In this document: positions 1-8,295 of the stretch, in pieces | Layout of the letters: each line of letters starts with the position of its first letter | Numbering within the stretch: position 1 is the stretch's first letter | Assembly: GCF_007990935.1 (NCBI RefSeq) | Contig: NZ_BJXJ01000030.1 | Location: 1 to 51,549 of the forward strand | DNA from: Vibrio sagamiensis NBRC 104589 | GTDB lineage: Bacteria > Pseudomonadota > Gammaproteobacteria > Enterobacterales > Vibrionaceae | Reading direction: 5' to 3' | DNA length: 51,549 bases | Notes under the pieces: model-generated | Told to the model about the DNA's origin: nothing | Database searches by the model: none | The model's input: the letters and a program-made list of their open reading frames with translations, nothing else | Translations under genes and position numbers: made by a program

Positions 1-20
1 TTGAATTAATCGTAATCTAG

Positions 21-45
21 CACCGCTCTTCCTTGAAGAGCCGTG
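21..45. other. Small inverted repeat (hairpin)
   Basis: GCTCTTC and GAAGAGC flank a 3-base loop, with CAC/GTG outside a single C-C mismatch. It lies just before the terminator at 51-78 and may be the 3' part of the upstream transcript. No coding function is seen. Confidence 0.4.
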
Positions 46-50
46 CATAG

Positions 51-78
51 AAAAGGAAAGCTTCGGCTTTCCTTTTTT
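51..78. terminator. Rho-independent terminator of an upstream gene
   Basis: Perfect stem AAAAGGAAAGC / GCTTTCCTTTT with a TTCG tetraloop, followed by further T residues on the + strand. The A-run on the 5' side means it could work in both directions. The gene it ends lies outside the window. Confidence 0.85.
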
Positions 79-217
79 GCTTTTAGAGCAGAACATATTT
101 GGTAAGTTTTCTTCTTCTTTTCTATGTACTCTAACGGGCTATTCATCACTTCGTCTTCGGATTGCTGATGAGCATTTTTTCTTGTTGTTACTACAAGATA
201 CAAGCGAGTTAAAAATC

Positions 218-243
218 TAAAATGTGATGCAAATCACTAATAT
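218..243. promoter_or_regulatory. CRP-type binding site upstream of the malic enzyme gene
   Basis: TGTGA at 223-227 and TCACT at 234-238 are separated by 6 bases, which is 9 of 10 to the TGTGA-N6-TCACA core of CRP. It sits about 130 bp upstream of the malic enzyme start. Catabolite control of a malate-to-pyruvate enzyme is plausible; the assignment is inferred from sequence only. Confidence 0.6.
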
Positions 244-370
244 CTGGTCTAATCTCTACTTTATCAATTATTTTTGATGATATTGGTCGCACTTTCACCT
301 ATGAAGATTGGCATCTATCCGCTAGAATTTATTCCCCCTTACACAAAAAATAATAAAAGAGAAACTATTC

Positions 371-1648
371 ATGTCTGAAGACAATCGCCAAGAGATGACC
401 TTTGAAGAGCAGCGCCGCCAACAAGCGTTAGATTACCATGCTTATCCTACACCAGGAAAAATTGCTGTTGAGTTGACTAAACCAGCAGAAACCGCAAATG
501 ATTTGGCATTAGCTTACAGCCCTGGTGTTGCTGAACCCGTGCGTGAAATTGCGCAAAATGCTGACAATGTATACAAGTACACAGCAAAAGGTAACATGGT
601 TGCAGTTATTTCTAATGGAACGGCGATTCTTGGTTTGGGCAACCTTGGTCCATTGGCTTCCAAACCAGTAATGGAAGGCAAAGCGTTACTGTTTAAGCGT
701 TTTGCAGGACTTGACTCTATTGATATTGAAGTAAAACACCGCACGATCGACGAATTTGTTGATACAGTGGCTAATATTGCTGACACTTTTGGTGGCATCA
801 ACCTAGAAGACATCAAAGCCCCAGATTGTTTTGAAATTGAAAAACGTCTTATTGAACGTTGTGATGTACCTGTGTTCCATGATGATCAGCACGGTACTGC
901 GATCGTAACCGCTGCAGGTATGTTAAACGCAATAGAATTGCAAGGTAAAAAGCTGGAAGAGTCAACGATCGTTTGTCTTGGTGCTGGTGCAGCAGCAGTC
1001 GCTTGTATGGAATTATTGATCAAGTGTGGTGCGATGCGTGAGAAAATCTACATGCTGGATCGCAAAGGGGTAATTCACACGCGTCGCGATGATCTTAATG
1101 AATATAAGCAATTATTTGCTAATAATACCGATAAACGCACCCTTGAAGATGTGATTGAAGGTGCTGACTTATTCTTAGGTGTATCTGGGCCAAATTTACT
1201 GCCACCCGAAGCACTAAAATTGATGGCTGATAAACCTGTCGTGTTTGCTTGTTCAAACCCAGATCCAGAAATCAAACCTGAACTAGCTCATGAAGTTCGT
1301 GATGATTTGATCATGGGAACTGGTCGTAGTGATTACCCGAACCAAGTCAATAATGTACTGTGTTTCCCATTCATTTTCCGTGGTGCATTGGATGTTCGCG
1401 CTAGCGAAATTAACGATGAAATGAAGTTGGCTGCAGTTGAGGCGATTCGTGAGTTAGCGAAAGAGCCTGTTCCTGAAGCGGTATTGAAAGCTGCAGGTGC
1501 AAAATCACTTGAATTTGGTTCAGACTACATTATTCCTAAACCAATGGATCCACGTTTACTACCACGTGTAGCAAAAGCCGTAGCCCAAGCAGCGGTAATA
1601 TCGGGTGTTGCTCGTATTGAAATGCCTGCAAATTATATGGCTGAATAA
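371..1648 (+). CDS. Malic enzyme, short form (oxaloacetate-decarboxylating malate dehydrogenase)
   Basis: Oxidative decarboxylation of L-malate to pyruvate and CO2 in the cytosol, reducing NAD(P)+. The 425-aa product has the N-terminal malic domain (YSPGVAEP near residue 50, then FHDDQHGTA near 170) and the NAD(P)-binding domain (LGAGAAAVA near 205, CSNPDPEI near 295). It corresponds to the N-terminal half of enterobacterial MaeB but lacks the C-terminal phosphotransacetylase-like domain, as is usual for the short form. The ATG is preceded by an AAAAGAGA ribosome site. A CRP-type site lies upstream and a terminator directly downstream, so it looks monocistronic. Cofactor preference cannot be read from the sequence. 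Confidence 0.93.
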   Translation: MSEDNRQEMTFEEQRRQQALDYHAYPTPGKIAVELTKPAETANDLALAYSPGVAEPVREIAQNADNVYKYTAKGNMVAVISNGTAILGLGNLGPLASKPVMEGKALLFKRFAGLDSIDIEVKHRTIDEFVDTVANIADTFGGINLEDIKAPDCFEIEKRLIERCDVPVFHDDQHGTAIVTAAGMLNAIELQGKKLEESTIVCLGAGAAAVACMELLIKCGAMREKIYMLDRKGVIHTRRDDLNEYKQLFANNTDKRTLEDVIEGADLFLGVSGPNLLPPEALKLMADKPVVFACSNPDPEIKPELAHEVRDDLIMGTGRSDYPNQVNNVLCFPFIFRGALDVRASEINDEMKLAAVEAIRELAKEPVPEAVLKAAGAKSLEFGSDYIIPKPMDPRLLPRVAKAVAQAAVISGVARIEMPANYMAE

Positions 1649-1671
1649 ATATCAGAGCTATTGAAGATATT

Positions 1672-1701
1672 AAAAAAAGGGACAAAAACTGTCCCTTTTT
1701 C
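1672..1701. terminator. Bidirectional terminator between malic enzyme and metJ
   Basis: Stem AAAAAGGGAC / GTCCCTTTTT with a 7-base AAAAACT loop, A-rich before and T-rich after. It lies between convergent genes and can serve both. Confidence 0.9.
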
Positions 1702-1749
1702 ATTTTTAATGATTAAAAGAGTTATTAGATTTGGATGATGTGCCAGAAG

Positions 1750-2070
1750 TTACTCTTCATCAAATGCTTCAAATTCAATTCCCATCGCCGTCATCAACGC
1801 CTTTGCTTCTGTTGGAATATCATCTGGACGGTCCTTACGGAGATCTTCGTCAGTTGGCAGTGGTTGACCTGTGTAAGCGTGTAAGAAAGCTTCACATAGC
1901 AGTTCACTGTTAGTTGCATGGCGTAAGTTTTTGATCTGGCGGCGAGTTCGCTCGTCAGTTAGTACTTTCAAAACTTTTAGCGGGATAGAGACGGTGATCT
2001 TTTTTACTTGTTCACTTTTTTTACCGTGCTCTGCATAGGGGCTAATGTATTCGCCATTCCAGTCAGCCAT
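1750..2070 (-). CDS. metJ: Methionine repressor MetJ
   Basis: Ribbon-helix-helix repressor that binds tandem 8-bp met boxes (AGACGTCT) with S-adenosylmethionine as corepressor. 106 aa, one more than the E. coli protein. The DNA-contacting beta strand is KKITVSIP (residues 23-30), followed by helix A and the [20 protein letters not shown] segment of the core. It is divergent from metB, and the shared 237-bp gap holds four tandem met boxes, so it very likely autoregulates. Confidence 0.97.
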   Translation of the reverse strand: MADWNGEYISPYAEHGKKSEQVKKITVSIPLKVLKVLTDERTRRQIKNLRHATNSELLCEAFLHAYTGQPLPTDEDLRKDRPDDIPTEAKALMTAMGIEFEAFDEE

Positions 2071-2149
2071 TGAATACCTTCATTTGTGTCATTGGTTAGA
2101 AAAATAGATAGATTTGGCTAATCTTAGCTGGATTTACTGACATAATCAA

Positions 2150-2181
2150 AGACATATAGACGTCTAGAAGTGTTGACGTCT
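2150..2181. promoter_or_regulatory. MetJ operator: four tandem met boxes
   Basis: Four contiguous 8-bp units match AGACGTCT at 6, 8, 6 and 7 of 8 positions: AGACATAT (2150), AGACGTCT (2158), AGAAGTGT (2166), TGACGTCT (2174). MetJ binds as side-by-side dimers to such arrays. The array sits in the metJ-metB divergent promoter region. The first 16 bases, from G2151, recur exactly in the metF operator. Confidence 0.9.
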
Positions 2182-2307
2182 GAATTTTTGGCGGGTAAAG
2201 TGAGATTAATTGTTAGGGAAGCGTGTTTATGTGGCTAATGTGTTTATTTGGCTAACTAGTATATAGCGTATTCCCACTTTGATGTCACCCAGTGAAAGGA
2301 TACACAG

Positions 2308-3471
2308 ATGAGCATTCGCCATAAACCTGCAACTATTGCTGTACGTACAGGTATTGAGTCTGATACTCAGTACCATGCTGTCGTTCCGCCAATTTATCTT
2401 TCAACCAATTATGGTTTTCCTGCTTTTGGTGAAGTACCACAATATGATTATACTCGCTCAGGCAATCCAAATAGAGGGTTACTAGAAAAAGCACTCTATG
2501 AACTTGAGTCTGGTAAAGGTGCAATTGTTACTAATTGTGGAACATCGGCTCTAAATTTATGGATTTCAGCATTTCTCGGCCCCAATGATCTGATTATCGC
2601 CCCACACGATTGCTATGGCGGTACTTATCGACTTTTTAATAGTCGAGCACAAAAAGGCGATTTCAATGTTCTGTTTGTTGATCAATCGGATCAACAAGCA
2701 TTGGAGGCTGCTCTAGAGAAAAAACCAAAGCTTATCCTCATTGAAAGTCCATCTAATCCATTAGTGCGAGTCATAAATATTGCTTTAGTATGTGAAAAAG
2801 CAAAACAAGTTGGTGCATTGGTGGCGGTTGATAATACTTTTTTGACACCTGTATACCAAAAGCCACTAGAGTTGGGGGCAGACTTTGTTATCCACTCGAC
2901 TACAAAGTATATTAATGGTCACTCAGATGTCATCGGTGGTGTTGTAATTACGAAAAGTGAACAGCATGCTGAAGAATTAGCGTGGTGGGGGAATTGTATT
3001 GGCTCAACAGGGACACCTTTTGATAGCTACATGACGTTGAGAGGTATTCGTACTTTAGGAGCAAGAATGCGGGTTCATGAGGAAAGTGCTCAGCAAATTT
3101 TGGAGTACTTACAAGACCAACCTTTAGTTAATAAGATTTATCATCCCAGTTTACCTAAACATCCTGGGCATGATATTGCTCAGCAGCAGCAATCGGGCTT
3201 TGGCGCTATGCTGAGTTTTGAGTTTGCTGGATCATTTGAACAGCTTAAAGTTTTTGTAAAAGAGCTCTCTTTGTTCTCGCTTGCTGAATCTTTAGGTGGA
3301 GTAGAGAGCTTAATTTGTCATCCTGCATCAATGACTCATCGTGCAATGGGAGAAGAAGCATTACTAGAAGCAGGTGTTTCTCAACAATTACTGCGTTTAT
3401 CGGTGGGATTAGAGGATCCACAAGATCTCATTACTGACTTAGACAAAGCTTTTCTAAAGGCTGCATACTAA
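2308..3471 (+). CDS. metB: Cystathionine gamma-synthase
   Basis: PLP enzyme that condenses an activated homoserine (O-succinylhomoserine in gamma-proteobacteria) with cysteine to form cystathionine, the first committed transsulfuration step to methionine. 387 aa, the usual length. The PLP lysine is K200 in HSTTKY; YDYTRSGNPN (residues 47-56) is the family substrate-site motif. The ATG has a GAAAGGA ribosome site. metL starts 14 bp after the stop, so the two form a metBL operon under the four-box MetJ operator. The family also includes gamma-lyases, but the metL linkage supports MetB. Confidence 0.95.
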   Translation: MSIRHKPATIAVRTGIESDTQYHAVVPPIYLSTNYGFPAFGEVPQYDYTRSGNPNRGLLEKALYELESGKGAIVTNCGTSALNLWISAFLGPNDLIIAPHDCYGGTYRLFNSRAQKGDFNVLFVDQSDQQALEAALEKKPKLILIESPSNPLVRVINIALVCEKAKQVGALVAVDNTFLTPVYQKPLELGADFVIHSTTKYINGHSDVIGGVVITKSEQHAEELAWWGNCIGSTGTPFDSYMTLRGIRTLGARMRVHEESAQQILEYLQDQPLVNKIYHPSLPKHPGHDIAQQQQSGFGAMLSFEFAGSFEQLKVFVKELSLFSLAESLGGVESLICHPASMTHRAMGEEALLEAGVSQQLLRLSVGLEDPQDLITDLDKAFLKAAY

Positions 3472-3485
3472 TTAAAGGAAAAATC

Positions 3486-5894
3486 ATGAATGTTCAGCGT
3501 CAGTTACATAAATTTGGTGGCAGCAGCTTAGCTGATCCAGAGTGCTATCGACGAGTGGTTGAAATCCTTAAAGAGTACTCTACTGAAAATGATTTGGTGG
3601 TGGTGTCTGCGGCAGGAAAAACAACTAATCAGTTAATTACATTTGTAGAAAATTTAAGCATTAACGTTCGTGTTGCTCATAAAAAATTACAATCATTAAA
3701 GCAGTTTCAGTTTGATTTGTTAGAGGTGTTGATATCGGGTGAAGCTAAAGAACAACTGAGGTCATCATTGCACGATGACTTTATTATGTTGGCTGAATTG
3801 ACTGCACCATTGACTCAAGCTCAGCAAGCAACAGTATTAGGCTATGGAGAAGTGTGGTCTTCACGTTTATTAGCAAGCTTGTTGTCACAATCTGATTTAC
3901 CTGCAATCGCGCAAGATGCTCGTGCATTTCTTCGTGCAGAGGAAGGTGCACAACCAGAGGTTGATCGAGCTCGTTCTTACCCTCTTATTAAAGAAGTACT
4001 CGCTCAGCATAATCATAAGCGTATCATTATTACTGGATTTATGGCTAAGAATGAGGCTAATGAAACGGTACTACTTGGGCGTAATGGCTCTGATTATTCA
4101 GCAACGGCGATTGGGGCTCTAGCAGGTGTTGGTACTGTGACAATTTGGAGCGATGTAGTGGGAGTTTATAGTGCAGATCCTCGTTTAGTAAACGATGCCT
4201 GTTTGTTGCCATTATTGCGTTTGGATGAAGCGAGTGAACTAGCCCGCCTGGCAACTCCTGTGTTGCACAGTCGGACTCTACAACCTGTGGCACAAAGTGC
4301 GATGAATCTTCAACTTAAGTGCAGTTATCAATCAGAGGCGGGTTCTACACGAATTGAACGCGTTTTAGCCTCGGGACGAGGGGCAAAAATTATTACTTCT
4401 TTGGATGACATTCTCTTAATTCAACTTTCATTTGTTCATGGTCATGACTTTGAACGAGCAAAAGAAGAGGCACTACGAAGCCTAACAAGAGCCCAATTAG
4501 AGCCTTTAGCTTTTGAAGTTCAAGCTGAGCAGCAAAGATTACGTCTAGCATACACTTCTGAGGTTGCAGGGGGAGCGTTAGCTCACTTGCAAGAATCTGC
4601 TATAGATGCTGATATTAAACTTAAAGAAGGTTATTCATTACTTGCTGCTGTTGGAGCAGGGGTGACCAAAAATGCTAATCATTGTTTTGGCTTTTACCAG
4701 CAATTAAAGCATGCTTCTGTAGAATTTATTTCAGCCACAGAGTCGGGTTTGAGCTTAGTAGCGGTGCTTCGTTGCACTGATGTGACTTCTTTAGTTCAAA
4801 CAATTCATCGCCAGCTGTTTCAAGCTCAAAAGCGAATAGCAGTAGCTTTGTGTGGTAAAGGTAATATTGGTTCAAGCTGGTTATCCTTGTTCACAACTCA
4901 ACAAGAAGAACTTAAAAAGCGTCATGGTATGATATTTGAATTGGTTGCAGTGATTGATAGCCAAACTTATCTATTTGATGAAAGTAGCCTTTCTCCACAT
5001 AAAGTATTACAACATTTTGATGATGATAGTATCGAAAATGATGGTAGCTGGCTGACTAAGCTCGATGGATTGTCTGATTTCGATGAAGTGGTGGTTTTGG
5101 ATGTGACGGCAAGTCAACAGTTGGCTACTCGTTATATAGATATTGCACAATACGGGTTTCATTTGATTTCTGCTAATAAAGTTGCAGGATCTGCTGATAG
5201 TCATTACTACCATCAAGTGCAAAATGCTTTTGCCAAAACAGGTCGACATTGGCTTTATAATGCGACTGTGGGTGCTGGGCTGCCGATCAATCATACCGTG
5301 CGTGACTTGCGTGAAAGTGGTGATGAGATTGTTGCGCTATCAGGTATTTTCTCAGGAACGTTATCTTGGCTATTTCAACAATTTGATGGCAGTGTCCCTT
5401 TTAGTGAATTAGTCGATTTAGCCTGGCAGCAAGGTTTAACTGAGCCCGACCCTCGAGCTGATTTAGACGGCAGTGATGTGATGCGCAAGCTGGTTATTTT
5501 AGCTCGTGAGTCTGGACTTGAGATCGAGCCTGAGCAAGTCAGAGTAGAATCACTTGTTCCTTCGTCTTTACGAACGTTAAGTTTAGATGCTTTCTTCGAA
5601 CAAGGGGCAACACTCAATGAATCCTTACATGAGCGATTAAAACAAGCACAAGAAAAAGGGCAGGTGTTGCGTTATGTGGCACGACTTGAACGCAATGGCA
5701 AAGCGACAGTTGGTATTGAAGCTTTACCTGCTGAACATGCGCTGGCGAACCTATTGCCGTGTGACAACATCTTTGCGATAGAAAGTCAGTGGTATAAAGA
5801 CAACCCGCTTGTGATTCGTGGACCTGGGGCCGGTCGTGAAGTGACGGCCGGAGCCATTCAATCGGATCTGAATCGATTAGCGAGTTTATTCTAG
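3486..5894 (+). CDS. metL: Bifunctional aspartokinase II / homoserine dehydrogenase II
   Basis: Catalyses the first and third steps of the aspartate pathway: aspartate to aspartyl phosphate, and aspartate semialdehyde to homoserine. 802 aa. The kinase domain begins with KFGGSS (residues 9-14). A central regulatory region follows, then the dehydrogenase domain with an NAD(P)-binding CGKGNIGSSW near residue 457 and the TEPDPRADLDGSDVMRKL region near 655. It is cotranscribed with metB, which identifies the methionine-specific MetL rather than threonine-sensitive ThrA. A terminator lies 95 bp downstream. Confidence 0.96.
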   Translation: MNVQRQLHKFGGSSLADPECYRRVVEILKEYSTENDLVVVSAAGKTTNQLITFVENLSINVRVAHKKLQSLKQFQFDLLEVLISGEAKEQLRSSLHDDFIMLAELTAPLTQAQQATVLGYGEVWSSRLLASLLSQSDLPAIAQDARAFLRAEEGAQPEVDRARSYPLIKEVLAQHNHKRIIITGFMAKNEANETVLLGRNGSDYSATAIGALAGVGTVTIWSDVVGVYSADPRLVNDACLLPLLRLDEASELARLATPVLHSRTLQPVAQSAMNLQLKCSYQSEAGSTRIERVLASGRGAKIITSLDDILLIQLSFVHGHDFERAKEEALRSLTRAQLEPLAFEVQAEQQRLRLAYTSEVAGGALAHLQESAIDADIKLKEGYSLLAAVGAGVTKNANHCFGFYQQLKHASVEFISATESGLSLVAVLRCTDVTSLVQTIHRQLFQAQKRIAVALCGKGNIGSSWLSLFTTQQEELKKRHGMIFELVAVIDSQTYLFDESSLSPHKVLQHFDDDSIENDGSWLTKLDGLSDFDEVVVLDVTASQQLATRYIDIAQYGFHLISANKVAGSADSHYYHQVQNAFAKTGRHWLYNATVGAGLPINHTVRDLRESGDEIVALSGIFSGTLSWLFQQFDGSVPFSELVDLAWQQGLTEPDPRADLDGSDVMRKLVILARESGLEIEPEQVRVESLVPSSLRTLSLDAFFEQGATLNESLHERLKQAQEKGQVLRYVARLERNGKATVGIEALPAEHALANLLPCDNIFAIESQWYKDNPLVIRGPGAGREVTAGAIQSDLNRLASLF

Positions 5895-5985
5895 GGTAAA
5901 GGTGTCTTATTTTTTAAGCTTAGGCTGGGTAGAAAAATGGACTCATTAACTTCATCGTGAGTCGTTTGATTTTGCGATGCATGAC

Positions 5986-6016
5986 AAAAACCTTGGCTTA
6001 GGGCCAAGGTTTTTTG
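5986..6016 (+). terminator. Terminator of the metBL operon
   Basis: Stem AACCTTGGC / GCCAAGGTT around a short TTAGG loop, followed by TTTT. Upstream A residues make it partly symmetric. Confidence 0.85.
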
Positions 6017-6044
6017 CTTTTGGTTTGTGCGATACTTGCTGATA

Positions 6045-6064
6045 CTCAAGTAACCTCACAATGC
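6045..6064 (-). repeat. Dispersed intergenic repeat, copy 1 (single arm)
   Basis: On the minus strand this reads GCATTGTGAGGTTACTTGAG, matching the GCATYTTGAGGTTACTTGG core seen at four other intergenic sites in the window. It lies in the 396-bp metL-metF gap. Confidence 0.5.
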
Positions 6065-6090
6065 TTAGGTATAAACAATGCTTAGGTATA
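6058..6090. repeat. 16-bp tandem duplication
   Basis: ACAATGCTTAGGTATA occurs twice, at 6058-6073 and 6075-6090, separated by one A. It abuts the dispersed repeat arm. No function is apparent. Confidence 0.8.
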
Positions 6091-6218
6091 TTCGTCTCCT
6101 TGAATCCAACTGAAGGGATGACTCTTAAAGATGAATGATGGTGAATCCAATTAATGATCAACTTGAATAAAATTCATATTTACGAGGTTGACATTAAACT
6201 GAATTCATTACATTCTGT

Positions 6219-6242
6219 GGACATATAGACGTCTAAACGTCG
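6219..6242. promoter_or_regulatory. MetJ operator of metF: three tandem met boxes
   Basis: GGACATAT, AGACGTCT and AAACGTCG match the met box at 5, 8 and 6 of 8 positions. The perfect central box is at 6227-6234. It lies about 50 bp upstream of metF. The rest of the 5895-6290 gap holds the metL terminator, the repeats at 6045-6090 and no convincing gene. Confidence 0.85.
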
Positions 6243-6248
6243 GTTTGA

Positions 6249-7193
<945 letters not shown>

Positions 7194-7207
7194 AATATTG
7201 ATTATAT

Positions 7208-7278
7208 TTAAGTAACCTAAGACGTTGTGTTCAGTGAAATGACCTAGCTTTGAACCAAACATCTTGAGGTTATTTGGT
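7208..7278. repeat. Dispersed intergenic repeat, copy 2 (inverted pair)
   Basis: The left arm at 7209-7224 reads on the minus strand CGTCTTAGGTTACTTA. The right arm at 7259-7278 reads ACATCTTGAGGTTATTTGGT. The arms are imperfect inverted repeats separated by about 35 bases. It lies just after metF and before the convergent terminator. Confidence 0.5.
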
Positions 7279-7288
7279 AATCTAAAAA

Positions 7289-7316
7289 TAAAGGCTTGCT
7301 ACGAGGCAAGCCTTTA
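7289..7316. terminator. Bidirectional terminator between metF and aphA
   Basis: Perfect 11-bp stem TAAAGGCTTGC / GCAAGCCTTTA with a 6-base loop, between convergent genes. Confidence 0.85.
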
Positions 7317-7340
7317 ATCTATTGATGTGTTTAGTTGAAG

Positions 7341-7880
7341 TTAACCAATCACTTCGAGTTCTGTTAAGACTTCATCTGCCCAGTTAATCCAAGCTTCACG
7401 AAGCATTAAATTACGGCGTAGTGTTAAGCGCTCTAAACGAGCTTGCTTGTCTAGAGTCGACGGAGTTGCATAGTAAGCAGCTTCTATTTCTTTGTAATGA
7501 GAAACTAATTTGCGCGATTCTACAACAAGCTGTGAAAGTTGCTCGTGGAAAGGTGCTGCAGGTTGAATGGCACACGCCATTAACTTGGCAGAAAACTCAT
7601 CACGAACAGTAGGATGTGCAGTTGGTTGATCAAACCACTCTCCTAAAGCACCGCGACCTGCGTCGGTGATGGAGTAAACTTTTCGATCTGGTTTACCTTC
7701 TTGAGGTTCTAGTACGCAGGAAACCAAATTCTTTTCAGCCATTTTATTGAGCTCGCGGTAAACCTGTTGATGGCTTGCTTTCCAGAAGTAACCGATGCTC
7801 GCAGAGAATTCTTTCGTAATATCGTAACCTGTGGCGTCGCGAGTGCTTAGAACAGTTAAGATAACGTGTGGTAATGACAT
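7341..7880 (-). CDS. aphA: AphA, PadR-family quorum-sensing regulator
   Basis: Winged-helix DNA-binding protein that acts as the low-cell-density master regulator of Vibrio quorum sensing and, in V. cholerae, activates tcpPH with AphB. 179 aa, the expected length. The PadR DNA-binding domain covers residues 1-85 (GYDITKEFSASIGYFWKASHQ, then KPDRKVYSIT). The C-terminal half is the coiled dimerisation region with many L, E and R residues. The gene lies downstream of ppc on the same strand, separated by a 415-bp leader region, and most likely has its own promoter. In the family it is repressed by LuxR/HapR and activated by Qrr sRNAs. Confidence 0.95.
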   Translation of the reverse strand: MSLPHVILTVLSTRDATGYDITKEFSASIGYFWKASHQQVYRELNKMAEKNLVSCVLEPQEGKPDRKVYSITDAGRGALGEWFDQPTAHPTVRDEFSAKLMACAIQPAAPFHEQLSQLVVESRKLVSHYKEIEAAYYATPSTLDKQARLERLTLRRNLMLREAWINWADEVLTELEVIG

Positions 7881-8257
7881 GTCTTCAATCCAATGGTCAA
7901 TAAACTTGTAAACAAGCTATTTATACTTCAGGTGTGCTCTTGTCGGCACTTGAGCTTTTTGTGTATAAATAGCACCAACAATGTTGGTCCTGTCACCTTA
8001 AAGCCGTTTATCACCTAGAGTGATGGAGATCCATCAAGCTGAAGCATTTATGATTAGAGTAATATGCTTCTAGCGGTTAAGTAGTATATAAATAATAAGC
8101 ATGAAGTGGAATAGTAGTAGAGAATAAGTTAAAAAAAATTAACAATATACTCATTAAGTGAGATAAATGGTTTTATATTTTATATTTTATTTAATTTATA
8201 GTTTTTAATTTTGTAATAAAGCGGGAGAAATTTGTCATCAATGATAAGAATACCCTT
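7881..8257 (-). promoter_or_regulatory. Long aphA promoter and leader region
   Basis: No gene is seen here. On the minus (mRNA) strand the visible elements are: CGGCTTTAAGG at 8006-7996, complementary in two blocks to the AAGCCG and CCUU of the Vibrio Qrr first stem-loop as I recall it; a hairpin ACCAAC-ATT-GTTGGT at 7974-7988; and a distal inverted repeat GAAGCAT / ATGCTTC at 8041-8047 and 8064-8070. The part from about 8100 to 8220 is very AT-rich. The promoter position is not certain. Confidence 0.55.
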
Positions 8258-8280
8258 GAGGCTGACAATTTATCAGCCTC
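8258..8280 (-). terminator. Hairpin after ppc, possible terminator
   Basis: 8-bp perfect stem GAGGCTGA / TCAGCCTC with a 7-base loop, 16 bp beyond the ppc stop. The minus-strand downstream sequence is not U-rich, so termination may be weak or Rho-assisted. Confidence 0.5.
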
Positions 8281-8295
8281 GAAAGTGTTTTTACT

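Noticed and set aside
6..203. 65-aa minus-strand reading frame at the window start
   Set aside because: It runs through a clear terminator and has low-complexity lysine runs and no ribosome site.
1731..1913. 60-aa + strand frame inside metJ
   Set aside because: It is an antisense shadow of metJ.
5952..6161. 69-aa minus-strand frame in the metL-metF gap
   Set aside because: It covers the metBL terminator and a duplicated 16-mer; composition is not protein-like.
8150..8168. CTCATTAAGTGAG near the aphA promoter as a LuxR/HapR site
   Set aside because: Only 4-bp symmetric arms and poor match to the TTATTGATAAATTATCAATAA consensus.
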